DNA from: DASTHG01 sp035491895
GTDB taxonomy: Bacteria > Gemmatimonadota > Gemmatimonadetes > Gemmatimonadales > GWC2-71-9
NCBI GenBank assembly: GCA_035491895.1
Contig: DATJJY010000063.1
Location: forward strand, 1 to 64,000
Direction: 5' to 3'
Length of the DNA: 64,000 nt
In this document: in pieces, positions 31,813 through 41,479 of the stretch
Layout: each line of letters starts with the position of its first letter
Position numbering within the stretch: position 1 is the stretch's first letter
The notes under the pieces: model-generated
What the model was told of the DNA's origin: nothing
Database searches by the model: none
What the model saw: only the letters and a program-made list of their open reading frames with translations
Position numbers and translations under genes: made by a program

Positions 31813-33843
31813 ATGCGAGCGCTGCGCTTCCTTTCCCTGTCGATCCTCTCGATCACCGCCATCCCGCCGCTCGCCGCCCAGAAGCGCGCCATCACTTTCG
31901 ACGACTACATCGCGCTCCCCGTCGTCTCCGATCCCCAGCTCTCGCCGGACGGGAAATGGGTGGTGTACACGGTGACGACGCCTTCGCTCAAGGAGAATCG
32001 CGGCATCGCGCGGCTGTGGCTCGCCGATATCGCCGGCGGGCAGCCGCGCCAGATCACTCAGGGGCCCGGCTCGGACCGCTCGCCCCGCTGGTCCCCCGAC
32101 GGGAAGACGATCGCTTTCATCTCGAGCCGGCAGGGAGGCCCCCAGATCTGGGCGCTGTCCACGGCCGGCGGCGAGGCGCGCAAGATCACGAGCATCGACG
32201 ACGGTGTGGGCGAGATCTACTGGAGGCCGGACGGACGCAGCCTCCTGGCCGTCGTCGACGTGAAATGGCCGCCCGATCAGGAGATCGACAAGCGCAACGG
32301 CGACTACCAGACCGATGCCAGGATCTGGACCGAGCTCCTCTGGCGCCATTGGGACGACTTCCGCGCGGGACACCGCCAGCACGTCTTCAGCGTCGATTTC
32401 GCGAGCGGGAAGGCGACCGATCTGACGCCGCTGGACCACGACGTGCCCGCGATCGCGACGAGCGGGGACGGCGACGTGGCGACGTCACCCGATGGGAGGG
32501 AAATCGCGGTCGCCATGCACGGCGATACCGTGGTCGCCACCAACACCAACGTCGACATCTACGTCATGGGCCCCGATGGCTCGGGGATGCGCAATGTCAC
32601 GGCGGCACTGCCGGGAGCGGAGAACACGCCGCGCTACTCCCCCGACGGAAAGTGGCTCTCGTTTCTCTCGATGCCGCGCGCCGGATTCGAAGCCGACCGG
32701 CAGCGCCTGATGCTGGCCGCCAGGAGCGACGGCAAGCTGGCAGCGGCTCCTGTCGACGCCACGGCCGGGTGGACCCTCTCCGTCGGCTCCTACACCTGGT
32801 GCGCCGATTCGAAGTGCGTGTACGCGGTCGTGGAGGATCGCGGACGCGAGAACGTCTACAAGATCGAGCTTCCTTCGTACCGCCGGTCCATCGCCGTATC
32901 GGGCGGCGTGAACACGAACCCCGATCCCTCGGCCGACGGGAAGACGCTCGTCTACCTGCGCCAGACCGATACGCACCCCGCGGAGGTGTGGGTCAATGGA
33001 GCGGCGCTGACGCACCACACCGATGCCGGGATCGCGCCGCTCGATCTCCCGCCGCTCGAATGGTTCGGCTTCGTTGGCGCCCGCGGCGATTCGGTATTCG
33101 GGTGGCTACAGAAGCCCCCCGCCTTCGACCCGGCGAAGAAGTATCCGCTCGTCTACCTGCTGCACGGCGGCCCGCAGACGTCGTGGATGGATCTGTGGCA
33201 CGCCCGCTGGAACTATCAGATGTTCGCCAGCCACGGCTACGTCGTCGCGGTCGTGAACCGCCACGGCTCGACGGGGTTTGGGCAGGCGTTCACCGACGCC
33301 GTCTCACAGCACTGGGGTGATTGGCCGTACGAAGACGTGATGAAGGGGCTCGATGTGGTGACACAGATGTCCTTCGTCGACTCGACGCGCATGTGCGCCG
33401 CCGGAGCGAGCTATGGCGGCTACATGGTCTACTGGATCGCGGGCCACACCGACCGGTTCAAGTGTCTCGTTGCCCACGACGGCGTCTTCAACACCGTGAG
33501 CATGGGCGGCTCGACCGAGGAGCTGTGGTTTCCAAACTGGGAATTCGGCGGCACGCTGTACCAGGCGCGCGATCAGTGGGAGAAGTGGTCGCCGGTGAAC
33601 TTCGTCAAGAATTGGAAGGCGCCGATGCTGGTCGTGCACTCGCAGCTCGACTACCGCGTCGACCTCTCCGAGGGCTATCAGGCCTTCACGGCGGCCCGGC
33701 AGATGGGTGTCCCCGCCAAGTTCCTCTACTTCCCCGACGAGGGCCACTGGGTGCTGAAGCCGCGCAACCGGCGGATCTGGTGGGGCGTCGTGCTGGACTG
33801 GATGGACCAATACCTGAAAACGCCCGTCGTGGGAAGTCGCTAA
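31813..33843 (+). CDS. Exported S9 prolyl-oligopeptidase-family peptidase
   Basis: Serine peptidase that cleaves short peptides, often after proline. 676 aa: signal peptide (about 1-23, IPPLAAQ), beta-propeller (about 30-400) built from repeats such as LSPDGKWVVYTV and SPDGKTIAFISS, then an alpha/beta-hydrolase domain (about 420-670). The nucleophile serine is in GASYGGYM, the aspartate in SQLDYRV and the histidine in DEGHWV. Likely periplasmic, together with the M19 and M1 peptidases of this window. Confidence 0.94.
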   Translation: MRALRFLSLSILSITAIPPLAAQKRAITFDDYIALPVVSDPQLSPDGKWVVYTVTTPSLKENRGIARLWLADIAGGQPRQITQGPGSDRSPRWSPDGKTIAFISSRQGGPQIWALSTAGGEARKITSIDDGVGEIYWRPDGRSLLAVVDVKWPPDQEIDKRNGDYQTDARIWTELLWRHWDDFRAGHRQHVFSVDFASGKATDLTPLDHDVPAIATSGDGDVATSPDGREIAVAMHGDTVVATNTNVDIYVMGPDGSGMRNVTAALPGAENTPRYSPDGKWLSFLSMPRAGFEADRQRLMLAARSDGKLAAAPVDATAGWTLSVGSYTWCADSKCVYAVVEDRGRENVYKIELPSYRRSIAVSGGVNTNPDPSADGKTLVYLRQTDTHPAEVWVNGAALTHHTDAGIAPLDLPPLEWFGFVGARGDSVFGWLQKPPAFDPAKKYPLVYLLHGGPQTSWMDLWHARWNYQMFASHGYVVAVVNRHGSTGFGQAFTDAVSQHWGDWPYEDVMKGLDVVTQMSFVDSTRMCAAGASYGGYMVYWIAGHTDRFKCLVAHDGVFNTVSMGGSTEELWFPNWEFGGTLYQARDQWEKWSPVNFVKNWKAPMLVVHSQLDYRVDLSEGYQAFTAARQMGVPAKFLYFPDEGHWVLKPRNRRIWWGVVLDWMDQYLKTPVVGSR

Positions 33844-33845
33844 AG

Positions 33846-33926
33846 GCGAGAGAGGTGAGAAGTGAGAGGTGAGAGGTCAAAAGGGAAGTCCCTCTTACCT
33901 CTTACCTCTCACCTCTCACGCCTCTC
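33846..33926. terminator. Long hairpin of iterated GTGAGAGG units between convergent peptidase genes
   Basis: Left arm (33849-33877) repeats GAGAGGTGAGAAGTGAGAGG; right arm (33898-33926) repeats CCTCTTACCTCTCACC. The centre AAGGGAAGTCCCT can pair too. Placed between convergent genes, so probably a two-way terminator. The right-arm sequence recurs at 47795-47823. Confidence 0.75.
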
Positions 33927-33928
33927 GT

Positions 33929-35878
33929 TCAGGGTTTCGTCCACACGTTGTTTGCTCTCCGGACGTCCGGGAAGTTGTGGGACGCATCGACCTCCACCTT
34001 CACGAGATCGCGTGTTGCCGGCAGTTCGTACCTGTAATGGTTGCCGAGGTACCAGACTTCGACAGGCAGTCGAGTCATTTGCTTCGTCCCGTCGCCCCAG
34101 GTGAGGGTGAGGTCCACCGGCATCGGAAGCTGCCCCGGGCTCGAGAGCCAGATCCGCGCCGACCGGGTGCCGGCCGAATCGGTGGCGGTCGTTACCGAGT
34201 CCACCGCCTCATCGACCACGTCGTTGCGATAAAACCAGCCGCGCCAGAACCACGACAGGTCTTCCCCCAGCCCGTCTTCCATAGTGCGGAAAAAGTCGGC
34301 GGGTGTGGGGTGCTTGAACGCCCAGCGTCGGATGTACTCACGAAAGGCCGTGTCGAAGCGTGCCGTATCGCTCAGCACCTCGTGGCGCAGCAGATAGAGC
34401 CCGACTGCCGGCTTGTCGTAGCCAGCGGCGCCCAAGGCCTGGGCGGGAATGCGGTCGGCGGGGAGGATCGACGGAACGTCACGGCCCGTAGCGGCGTAGT
34501 TGCCCCAGGTGTCGATGCCCGCGCTCGCCTCTCCCGTCGTGTCGTGATAGAAGGCGCGATCCGAATAGATGTTGATGAAGGTGTTGAACCCCTCGTCCTG
34601 CCAGGCATACAGCCGCTCGTTCGATCCGACCATCATCGGGAACCATTGATGGCCCAGCTCGTGGGTGGTGACGCCGAACAGCCCTCGGCCCCCCGCGCGC
34701 GCGCCGCAGAACACGATCATCGGATACTCCATCCCGCCCACGGGACCCGCGATGTTGATCGCCGTCGGATAGGGATAGGGGAACCACTTCTCCGAGTAAT
34801 GCTTGATCGTGTGCCGTACGTACACCGTCGATTTGGCCCAATCGGCGTTCGCTTCCGGCGGGTAGAACGACTGCATCAGAATGCCGTTCCAGCCGCTCGC
34901 GTCCCATACGAAATTCGGGGCGGCGGCCCAGGCGACATCGCGGACGTTCTTGGCGCTGAAGTGCCAGGTGAGGGTGGGGGAGGCCCCGGGGGGCCTAGTC
35001 TCCGGCTTGCCGGCTTCGTCTCGCGCGACGATCGCGACCGTCGAGTCGGCGGTCCGGGCGCGGGCGAGGCGCGCGCGCTCGGTCGGGGTGAGCACCTCCA
35101 ACGGATTGAGCAGCGTGCCGCTTCCCGCCACGATGAAGCTGTGCGGCACCGTCACCGAGAAGTCGATGTCGCCGTACTCGAGGTAGAACTCACCCTGGCC
35201 GAAGTACTGCTCCGTGTTCCAGCCGCGCACGTCGTCGTACACGGCGAGACGCGGAAACCACTCCGCGATCTCGTAGAGCCACCCTGCGGTGAACCGTTGG
35301 CGTCCCATCCGGTCGGAGCCGTGCTCGGGCACCTGGAAGGTGTAGTCGAGCGACAGGGTGACGGCGGCGCCCGAAGGGAGCGGCTGGTCGAGATCCACGC
35401 GCATCATCGTGCCGTTGACCGTCGTGGCGAGCGGCACCGGGCGCGTCCGGCCGGCCGCAGGACCGCGCTGCGCTGACCATCCGTGGATCCGGTAGCCGCC
35501 CTGAAAGCCCCGCGCCGCCCAGCGGGCGTCCTCCGGATAAATGAAGCTTCCCAAACTTCCTTCCGCGTAGATGTTCTGGTCCACCTGGAACCAGAGGTAG
35601 CGCAGCGCGTCAGGCGAATGATTCGTGTAACGGATCGTTTCGCTTCCCGAGACGCTGTGTGTGCCCGTGTCGAGCGTCGCGTGAATGGTGTAGTCGACCC
35701 GCTGCTGCCAGTAGCGCGGACCGGGTGTGCCCGCACCGGTACGGATCTCGTTCGGCGACGGCAGGGCGAGCCGCCGGAACGGCGACGTGTCTCCGACACC
35801 CACCGGGATGACGGAAGACGCGGGAGCTTGGGTGGGTTGTTGCAGGACGGCGGCGAAGAGCAGCGTCACGACGGTCAT
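33929..35878 (-). CDS. Exported M1-family metallopeptidase
   Basis: Zinc aminopeptidase-like enzyme, 649 aa: N-terminal export signal, beta-sandwich domain (about 50-300), and thermolysin-like catalytic domain with GGMEYP (the exopeptidase GxMEN loop with Asn replaced), zinc motif HELGHQWFP and the third ligand E in DEGFNTF 18 residues on. Such secreted M1 proteins with the GGMEYP variant are frequent in soil bacteria. N-terminal specificity is uncertain because of the altered loop. Convergent with the S9 gene. Confidence 0.92.
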   Translation of the reverse strand: MTVVTLLFAAVLQQPTQAPASSVIPVGVGDTSPFRRLALPSPNEIRTGAGTPGPRYWQQRVDYTIHATLDTGTHSVSGSETIRYTNHSPDALRYLWFQVDQNIYAEGSLGSFIYPEDARWAARGFQGGYRIHGWSAQRGPAAGRTRPVPLATTVNGTMMRVDLDQPLPSGAAVTLSLDYTFQVPEHGSDRMGRQRFTAGWLYEIAEWFPRLAVYDDVRGWNTEQYFGQGEFYLEYGDIDFSVTVPHSFIVAGSGTLLNPLEVLTPTERARLARARTADSTVAIVARDEAGKPETRPPGASPTLTWHFSAKNVRDVAWAAAPNFVWDASGWNGILMQSFYPPEANADWAKSTVYVRHTIKHYSEKWFPYPYPTAINIAGPVGGMEYPMIVFCGARAGGRGLFGVTTHELGHQWFPMMVGSNERLYAWQDEGFNTFINIYSDRAFYHDTTGEASAGIDTWGNYAATGRDVPSILPADRIPAQALGAAGYDKPAVGLYLLRHEVLSDTARFDTAFREYIRRWAFKHPTPADFFRTMEDGLGEDLSWFWRGWFYRNDVVDEAVDSVTTATDSAGTRSARIWLSSPGQLPMPVDLTLTWGDGTKQMTRLPVEVWYLGNHYRYELPATRDLVKVEVDASHNFPDVRRANNVWTKP

Positions 35879-35913
35879 CTGGTTGATACCTCGAGGAAAT
35901 GGGTGGTGACGGC

Positions 35914-38181
35914 CTACTCTACGTCGACCGATACCTGATCGCTCTTGCCGCTGGCGTCGACGGCGCGGATCGTGTGGCGCCCGTGCGCGATCGGCCAGCG
36001 CTCACTGCGCCACGCCCGTCCATCGACGTACCAGCGCACGCCCGAGCCTCCCACAGCACGAAGTGAAATGGTCGCGTAGCGCGCCTCTACTCCCACAGGC
36101 ACGGAATAGCGGTCGCCGTCCTGGGGACTGGTGATCCGGAAACCTCCCACGGGTGGGTTAACCCCGGGCCAACGGCCCATCGTAGTGGTTGCCGCTGCCG
36201 GCTCCGGGGTGGCCCCCACACCTGACCCAGGAGTTGAGGCTGCCCACTCCGCGTACTCCGCTGGCAACACCACCTGCCCACTGCGGTGCCAGTCGCACGT
36301 CCGAACGGGCTCGGTGCCAGGGACGAACCACTCGTCCGCGGGCGGGCACTCCGGTCCTGCCCGGAGTCCCGAAAGCCGGCAGATCTTGACCACCACCGCG
36401 CCGACCTCTCCGGGCGTCGCAAACACGCCGGGCGGAACCCGCTGCGCTACGAGCAGCGCGGCGCGGTGCAGCAAGGGCCCGGCGCCGGTGATGCCGCCCA
36501 CGCCCTGCATGGGGGTGCCGTTGAAGTTGCCGACCCACACGGCGACGGTGAAGCGGCCGGTCGTCGCTACCGCCCAGTTGTCGGTGAAGTGCCGGCTCGT
36601 CCCGGTCTTCGCCGCCGCCTTGAAGGGAAAGTCGAGCGGCGTTTCGCTCCCGAAGCTCGGCAGCCGGGCCACCGGATCGCTCAACACGTCGAGCACCAGC
36701 GCCGCCGCCTGACGCGACATGACGCGCCGCTCCTCGAGCGGCGCCTCGGCGCTCGTGTTCCAGCGGACCGGCCGCCACACCCCGCCGTTGGCGAGGGCGC
36801 GATATCCGTTCGCCAGCTCGAGCAGCGTGACGTCGCCGTTCCCGAGGGCCAGTCCCAATCCATAGTACTCGGCGGAATGGTCGAGCGTGGCGAACCCCGC
36901 GGTGTGCAGCGTGCTCAGCAGGCTCGCCACGCCGATCCGCTGTGCCAGCTCGACGGCGGGAACGTTGTAGGAGCTGCCCAGCGCATCGCGCGCCCGCACC
37001 GGGCCGTGGAAGGCGCGGTCGTAGTTGCGCGGGCGATACGGCCCGAATGTCGTCTCGTAGGTGTGCGGGATGTCGGGCAGCACCGTCGCCGGCGTGACCC
37101 CGCGGTCGAAGGCGAGACCGTAGAGGAACGGTTTGAGCGCCGACCCCGGTTGGCGCGGCGAGATCACCATGTCCACCTGGCCCGCGGTGTCGGCGAAGAA
37201 ATCGGGCGAGCCGACCCAGGCGAGGACGTCGCCATCGGTGTTGTCGAGCACGATGAGTGCGGCGTGGGCGACGCCCTTGTCCCGCAACACCTCCACCGTA
37301 TGGCGGACCTCCGCCTCGAGCGCCGTCTGCAGGCCGAGGTCGAGCGTCGTGCGCCACTCGCCGCTCGGGATCGCGCCGTTCTGCCCCGCCTCCTCCAGCA
37401 CGTGCGTCGTGAAGTGGGGAGCCAGAAACGGCGTCTCGGCGTCGTGCACCAGTACCGGCTCGAGGTTGGCGCGCTGCACGTCCTCCGCGCGCGAGAACCC
37501 CAGCGCCGCCATGCGCCCGAGCGCGATCCGGCGACGCGCACGAGCGCGGTCGATCGAGACGAGCGGGTTGTCGCGGGCGGGCGCGTGCGCGAGTGAGGCG
37601 AGCAGCGCCGCCTGCCCGAGGCTCAAGGCTCGCGGGTCGGCATCGAAGTAGAGCTCCGCGGCCGCGGTGACACCGGCCGTTCCCTGGCCGAGCGGCACGC
37701 GATTCAGGTATTGCTCGAGGATCGTCTGCTTGTCGAGGTGGAGGTCCAGCCGCCAGCTCCAGAGGATCTGGCTCACCTTGCCCGGAATGGTGCGCGCTGT
37801 TCCCCTGAGCAGGCGCGCCAGCTGCATCGTGATCGTCGAGCCGCCCGCGACGAGGCCGCCGGCGCGCACATCCTGCCACGCGGCGCGGCCCAGGGCGCGC
37901 AGGTCGACGCCGTGGTGGTCGTAGAAGCGGTGGTCCTCCACGGCGAGGAACGCCTGCAGCAGCTTGGGATCGAGGTCGCCGAGGCTCGTCCAGCCGCCGC
38001 GCCCTTCCGGGCCCCTCGTGGCGCGCAACGGCAGGCCATGCCGGTCGAGCAGCACGAGTCGCGGTACGGGACCGGGGTTGGCGAGCGAGGCGGGGAGGGG
38101 CAGGGCGATCCAGCCGACGAGCAGCACGACCATGACGGCCAGAGCCGCCGCGCTGCGCCGGAGCAGCCGCCGCCGTGTCAT
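35914..38181 (-). CDS. pbpC: Penicillin-binding protein 1C
   Basis: Bifunctional murein synthase, 755 aa: membrane anchor (about 12-30), GT51 glycosyltransferase with E82 in VEDHRFYDHHGVD, transpeptidase with the serine motif in PGSALKPF, SYN in SSYNVPA and KTG in AAKTGTSRHF, then the C-terminal BiPBP-C-like beta domain (about 670-755). The extra C-terminal domain and the PRQPGSALKP spelling mark PBP1C over PBP1A/1B. ATG at 38181 overlaps the dehydrogenase stop (ATGA). PBP1C is often next to an alpha-2-macroglobulin gene, which is not seen here. Confidence 0.94.
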   Translation of the reverse strand: MTRRRLLRRSAAALAVMVVLLVGWIALPLPASLANPGPVPRLVLLDRHGLPLRATRGPEGRGGWTSLGDLDPKLLQAFLAVEDHRFYDHHGVDLRALGRAAWQDVRAGGLVAGGSTITMQLARLLRGTARTIPGKVSQILWSWRLDLHLDKQTILEQYLNRVPLGQGTAGVTAAAELYFDADPRALSLGQAALLASLAHAPARDNPLVSIDRARARRRIALGRMAALGFSRAEDVQRANLEPVLVHDAETPFLAPHFTTHVLEEAGQNGAIPSGEWRTTLDLGLQTALEAEVRHTVEVLRDKGVAHAALIVLDNTDGDVLAWVGSPDFFADTAGQVDMVISPRQPGSALKPFLYGLAFDRGVTPATVLPDIPHTYETTFGPYRPRNYDRAFHGPVRARDALGSSYNVPAVELAQRIGVASLLSTLHTAGFATLDHSAEYYGLGLALGNGDVTLLELANGYRALANGGVWRPVRWNTSAEAPLEERRVMSRQAAALVLDVLSDPVARLPSFGSETPLDFPFKAAAKTGTSRHFTDNWAVATTGRFTVAVWVGNFNGTPMQGVGGITGAGPLLHRAALLVAQRVPPGVFATPGEVGAVVVKICRLSGLRAGPECPPADEWFVPGTEPVRTCDWHRSGQVVLPAEYAEWAASTPGSGVGATPEPAAATTTMGRWPGVNPPVGGFRITSPQDGDRYSVPVGVEARYATISLRAVGGSGVRWYVDGRAWRSERWPIAHGRHTIRAVDASGKSDQVSVDVE

Positions 38182-39200
38182 GCCGCCGCTCCGAGCCGCG
38201 CTTCCGCGAGCTGGTCCGCGGCGGCGGCTGGCGTGATTCCCTGAGCCTCGGCGCTCGCAAAGATCTCGAGCATGGTGTCGTAGATGGCGTCGATCGTCGT
38301 CCGGTTGCGCTCTTCCGTCCACCCGAAGAGGTAGCGCGCCCCGTCGATCACCCCACCGGCGTTCGCGATGTAATCGGGACCGTACAGAATTCCCCGAGCC
38401 GCAAGCCGGTCGGCGTCGGCCGGCTCGGCGAGCTGGTTGTTGGCCGCGCCGACCACGATCTCGCACCGCAGCGTCGGAATCGTTGCGCGATCGAGCACGC
38501 CGCCCAGGGCGCAGGGAACGAAGCCCTGCGCCGCAGCGCTCGTGATGGCACCGGCCGGCACGACCTGGTCGATGCCGGCTCGTACCACACGGCGGGCCCG
38601 AGCGTCGTCCATGTCAGCCACGAGGAGCCTGGCCCCCGCGTCCTGTAGCATGCGCGCGAGCGCCGCGCCGATGTGCCCGCAGCCCTGCAGCGCGAGCGTG
38701 CGGTCGCGCAAGTCGTCCGTCCCCCAACGACGCCGGGCGGCTGCCTGCAGGGCGCGAAATACTCCACGCGCCGTGAATGGCGACGGATCGCGCAGCCCCG
38801 CGACGTGCTGTGTTTCGCGCCGTACGATCGCCATGTCTTCGTGAGAGGTCCCGACGTCTTCGGCGGTGATGTAGCGGCCGCCCAGGTGCTCGACGAATCG
38901 GCCGTGGGCCTGAAACAGCTTCTCTCGCGATGCGTGGCGGTGATCGGCGATGATCACCGACTTGCCGCCGCCCATGGGAAGACCCGCGGCAGCGGCCTTG
39001 TAGGACATCGCGCGCGACAGGCGTAGAGCGTCGGCGAGCGCGTCGGCGTCGGAGTCATAGCGCCAGAGACGCGTCCCGCCGCACGCCGGCCCCAGCCGCG
39101 TGTTGTGAATCGCGATGATGGCCCGGTATCCCGCCCGCTCGTCCTCCGCCTGGAGCACGAGCTCGTGCTCGGTGCCGGGGTGGAGCTCGGTGATGCGCAT
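38178..39200 (-). CDS. Leucine/phenylalanine/valine-type amino acid dehydrogenase
   Basis: NAD-dependent oxidative deamination of a branched-chain or aromatic amino acid. GGTRLWRY and the catalytic lysines in SYKAAAAGLPMGGGKSV lie in the N-terminal domain; the NAD domain begins at LALQGCGHIGAALAR. The ending GVIDGARYLFGW is characteristic of leucine dehydrogenase. The ATG at 39200 gives 340 aa and fits the family start; a longer start would add an atypical leader. Coupled to pbpC by ATGA, although no functional link is obvious. Confidence 0.9.
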   Translation of the reverse strand: MRITELHPGTEHELVLQAEDERAGYRAIIAIHNTRLGPACGGTRLWRYDSDADALADALRLSRAMSYKAAAAGLPMGGGKSVIIADHRHASREKLFQAHGRFVEHLGGRYITAEDVGTSHEDMAIVRRETQHVAGLRDPSPFTARGVFRALQAAARRRWGTDDLRDRTLALQGCGHIGAALARMLQDAGARLLVADMDDARARRVVRAGIDQVVPAGAITSAAAQGFVPCALGGVLDRATIPTLRCEIVVGAANNQLAEPADADRLAARGILYGPDYIANAGGVIDGARYLFGWTEERNRTTIDAIYDTMLEIFASAEAQGITPAAAADQLAEARLGAAA

Positions 39201-39311
39201 GCGCCGAATGGGAAGATATGCCAAGGAACGGCGCAAGCCCGGGGTTAGCAAAGCCGGAACCGAACGGAATCCGGCTAGCGCCCAAGCGGGCGGCGGTTAG
39301 GCTACCGGCCT

Positions 39312-40136
39312 ATGGCTCCTGCCGGTGCGTCGTCCATCCCTACCCTGATCGGCGTGCCGTTCGATGCGGCCTCGTCGTTTCGTCGCGGCGCCGCGGCCGC
39401 GCCGGGCGCGATCCGCGCGGCACTCACCTCGCCGGCAGGAAACACCTGGACCGAGGGGATGGTGGACCTGGGCGGGGCGGGAACGCTCGCCGATGCGGGC
39501 GACGTCGCGGAGCTCGAGGGCGCGAACGCGCGCGCGGCGATCGAGCAGGCGGTGGGGAAGCTCGTGGCATCCGGGGCGCGGCCGATCGTGTTGGGCGGAG
39601 ATCACTCGATCACCTATCCGGTCCTGCGCGGGTTGCGGCCGTATCACCCGCACTTGAGCGTGCTGCATATCGACGCCCATCCCGACCTGTACGAGGAGTT
39701 CGAAGGAGATCGCTTCTCCCATGCCTGTCCATTCGCGCGGGTGCTGGAGGAGCGGCTCACGGACGAGCTGGTGCAGGTGGGGATCCGGACGATGACTGGG
39801 CACCAGCGGGCCCAGGCCGAGCGCTTCGGTGTGGTGGTGATCGACATGGACGCGTGGACCGAGGGCCGCCGCCCGCGCCTCGCCTATCCCGTGTACTTGT
39901 CGATCGATCTTGACGGCTTCGATCCGGCGCACTGTCCTGGTGTCTCGCATCCCGAGCCGGGCGGGATCACGGTGCGCGACTTCCTCTACATGCTGCACCG
40001 TCTCACCGTGCCGGTCGTCGGCGCCGACGTAGTGGAGCTCAACCCAGCGGTGGATCCGGCGGGGCTGACCGCCCGCGTCGCGGCGAAGCTCGTCAAGGAA
40101 ATCGTCGGCCAGATGCACCGCTCCGGCGGACCCTGA
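39312..40136 (+). CDS. speB: Agmatinase / arginase-family ureohydrolase
   Basis: Mn-dependent hydrolase releasing urea, probably from agmatine to give putrescine. Binuclear metal ligands: GGDHS, DAHPD and SIDLDGFDP, all intact. 274 aa, at the short end. Arginase, guanidinobutyrase or formiminoglutamase activity cannot be ruled out, since the substrate loops are not diagnostic by eye. No arginine decarboxylase gene is nearby. Divergent from the dehydrogenase with a 111-bp gap. Confidence 0.88.
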   Translation: MAPAGASSIPTLIGVPFDAASSFRRGAAAAPGAIRAALTSPAGNTWTEGMVDLGGAGTLADAGDVAELEGANARAAIEQAVGKLVASGARPIVLGGDHSITYPVLRGLRPYHPHLSVLHIDAHPDLYEEFEGDRFSHACPFARVLEERLTDELVQVGIRTMTGHQRAQAERFGVVVIDMDAWTEGRRPRLAYPVYLSIDLDGFDPAHCPGVSHPEPGGITVRDFLYMLHRLTVPVVGADVVELNPAVDPAGLTARVAAKLVKEIVGQMHRSGGP

Positions 40137-40202
40137 CGCCGCGTCGTCGCGCGCCAGGTGCGGATGACTCACCCGGAGGTTAGGGTTGTGATCGACCGCG
40201 TG

Positions 40203-41324
40203 ATGGTCCGGCGGCCGTCGCCGACCAGACACCAACCCGGGGGGAGCTTGCACCGCTTGCCCGTGGCGCGTCTGGCGCTCTCGTGCCTGGCGTTCGGCTG
40301 CACGCACGACCAACCGATGTCCGTCGGCTCGTTCACGCCCAGTGGACCGCGCGGCAGCGTCGTGCCGGTACAGCTTACCTACAACCCCGGTGAAGATCTC
40401 GGCCCCGTCTGGCTCCCCGACGGCAGCGGCTTCTTCTATACCATGGAGCGCCTTGATCGCGACGATAAGGACCGCTGCCTCGTCCTCATGCCCGCAGGAG
40501 GCGGCTCCATCGAGCGGGAAATCTGCGACCGCACTCCCGCGGCGGACGATTCGGTGGATGCCTTCAGTGCAGCCGCGATCGCACCCGACGGCCGGTTGGT
40601 CTACGTCCGGGCAACGGCGTCGCTCGCGGCGGGATGGCCCGTCGCTCCGCACGACGAGCAGCTCGTCCTCGGTACGCTCGCCGATCCCTTCACCGTCCGG
40701 ATGTTGCTGCCGTCGATTCCCTACCCGGCCCCCAGCGGCCGGGTGCATCAGGGGGTGGCGCAGGTACGCTGGCTCGACGACAGCTCGCTCGTCTATGTCG
40801 GCCAGCAGGTGTCGTACCCCGCGGTGTGCATGAGCTGCGTGCTGCGCGACACGCTCGCCTCGGGGCTCGAGGTGGTGCGCCTCGATTTCGGGTCCAATCC
40901 GGTGCTGCGCGTGCTCCCCGGGACGGATCAGGCCTCGTCCGTGACGGTCGCGGGAAGCGACACCCTCTTCTTCACGGTCAACGGGGACACGCGGATCTTC
41001 CGCCTCACCCTCGCCAACGACTCGGTCACCGTGTTCCACGACTTCGGCAGCGGCAACATCGCCCGTGACGTCCAGGCAGATGCCGGCCGCGTCATCGCCG
41101 TCGTCGGTGGGAATGTGTCCTTCACTCCCGATTCCGTGGTAGGCGGCATACAGCGCGACAGCGGCGGGACGATCGTCCTGGTAGATCCGGCGAGCGGCAA
41201 CGAGACGCCGATCGCAGCGGGAGCGTTTTTCCGCCACCCGGCACTTTCCCCCGACGGGCAGCGCATCGTGGCCGAATCCTATACCGGCCGGTCCACCGAT
41301 CTCTGGCTTCTGGAGACCCCGTGA
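40203..41324 (+). CDS. Beta-propeller (TolB-like) lipoprotein
   Basis: About 373 aa with a lipobox CLAFGC (lipidation cysteine about 35 residues in), then TolB/WD40-like repeats (LGPVWLPDGSGFFYTM, FSAAAIAPDGRLVYV, RHPALSPDGQRIVAESY). Start uncertain: ATG 40203, ATG 40164 or a later GTG/TTG close to the signal core are all in frame. Its stop (TGA 41322-41324) is followed after 155 bp by the TonB-dependent receptor, so an outer-membrane partner of that receptor is plausible. Ligand unknown. Confidence 0.75.
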   Translation: MVRRPSPTRHQPGGSLHRLPVARLALSCLAFGCTHDQPMSVGSFTPSGPRGSVVPVQLTYNPGEDLGPVWLPDGSGFFYTMERLDRDDKDRCLVLMPAGGGSIEREICDRTPAADDSVDAFSAAAIAPDGRLVYVRATASLAAGWPVAPHDEQLVLGTLADPFTVRMLLPSIPYPAPSGRVHQGVAQVRWLDDSSLVYVGQQVSYPAVCMSCVLRDTLASGLEVVRLDFGSNPVLRVLPGTDQASSVTVAGSDTLFFTVNGDTRIFRLTLANDSVTVFHDFGSGNIARDVQADAGRVIAVVGGNVSFTPDSVVGGIQRDSGGTIVLVDPASGNETPIAAGAFFRHPALSPDGQRIVAESYTGRSTDLWLLETP

Positions 41325-41357
41325 TGAGTAAACCGCGCGGTGCCGTCGTCCAGTGTT

Positions 41358-41469
41358 CCGCGACTGAAGTCGCGGCTCGGCGCTTCGCGACGAGCCATGA
41401 ATGGCTGCCTGCGCCATGCGTCTTTCAAGACGCGTCGCCGCAGGCGCCGAGCCGCGAGTTTACTCGCGG
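41358..41469. repeat. Dispersed multi-hairpin element, copy 1
   Basis: About 112 bp bounded by two perfect 8-bp hairpins, CCGCGACTGAAGTCGCGG (41358-41375) and CCGCGAGTTTACTCGCGG (41452-41469), with long arms GCTCGGCGC (41375-41383) and GCGCCGAGC (41444-41452), and inner hairpins GCCATGAATGGC and GCGTCTTTCAAGACGC. A diverged, inverted copy lies at 49855-49964. This copy sits between the lipoprotein and receptor genes and is an open frame, so it could be translated as an N-terminal extension of the receptor. Confidence 0.88.
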
Positions 41470-41479
41470 TATCCGAGGC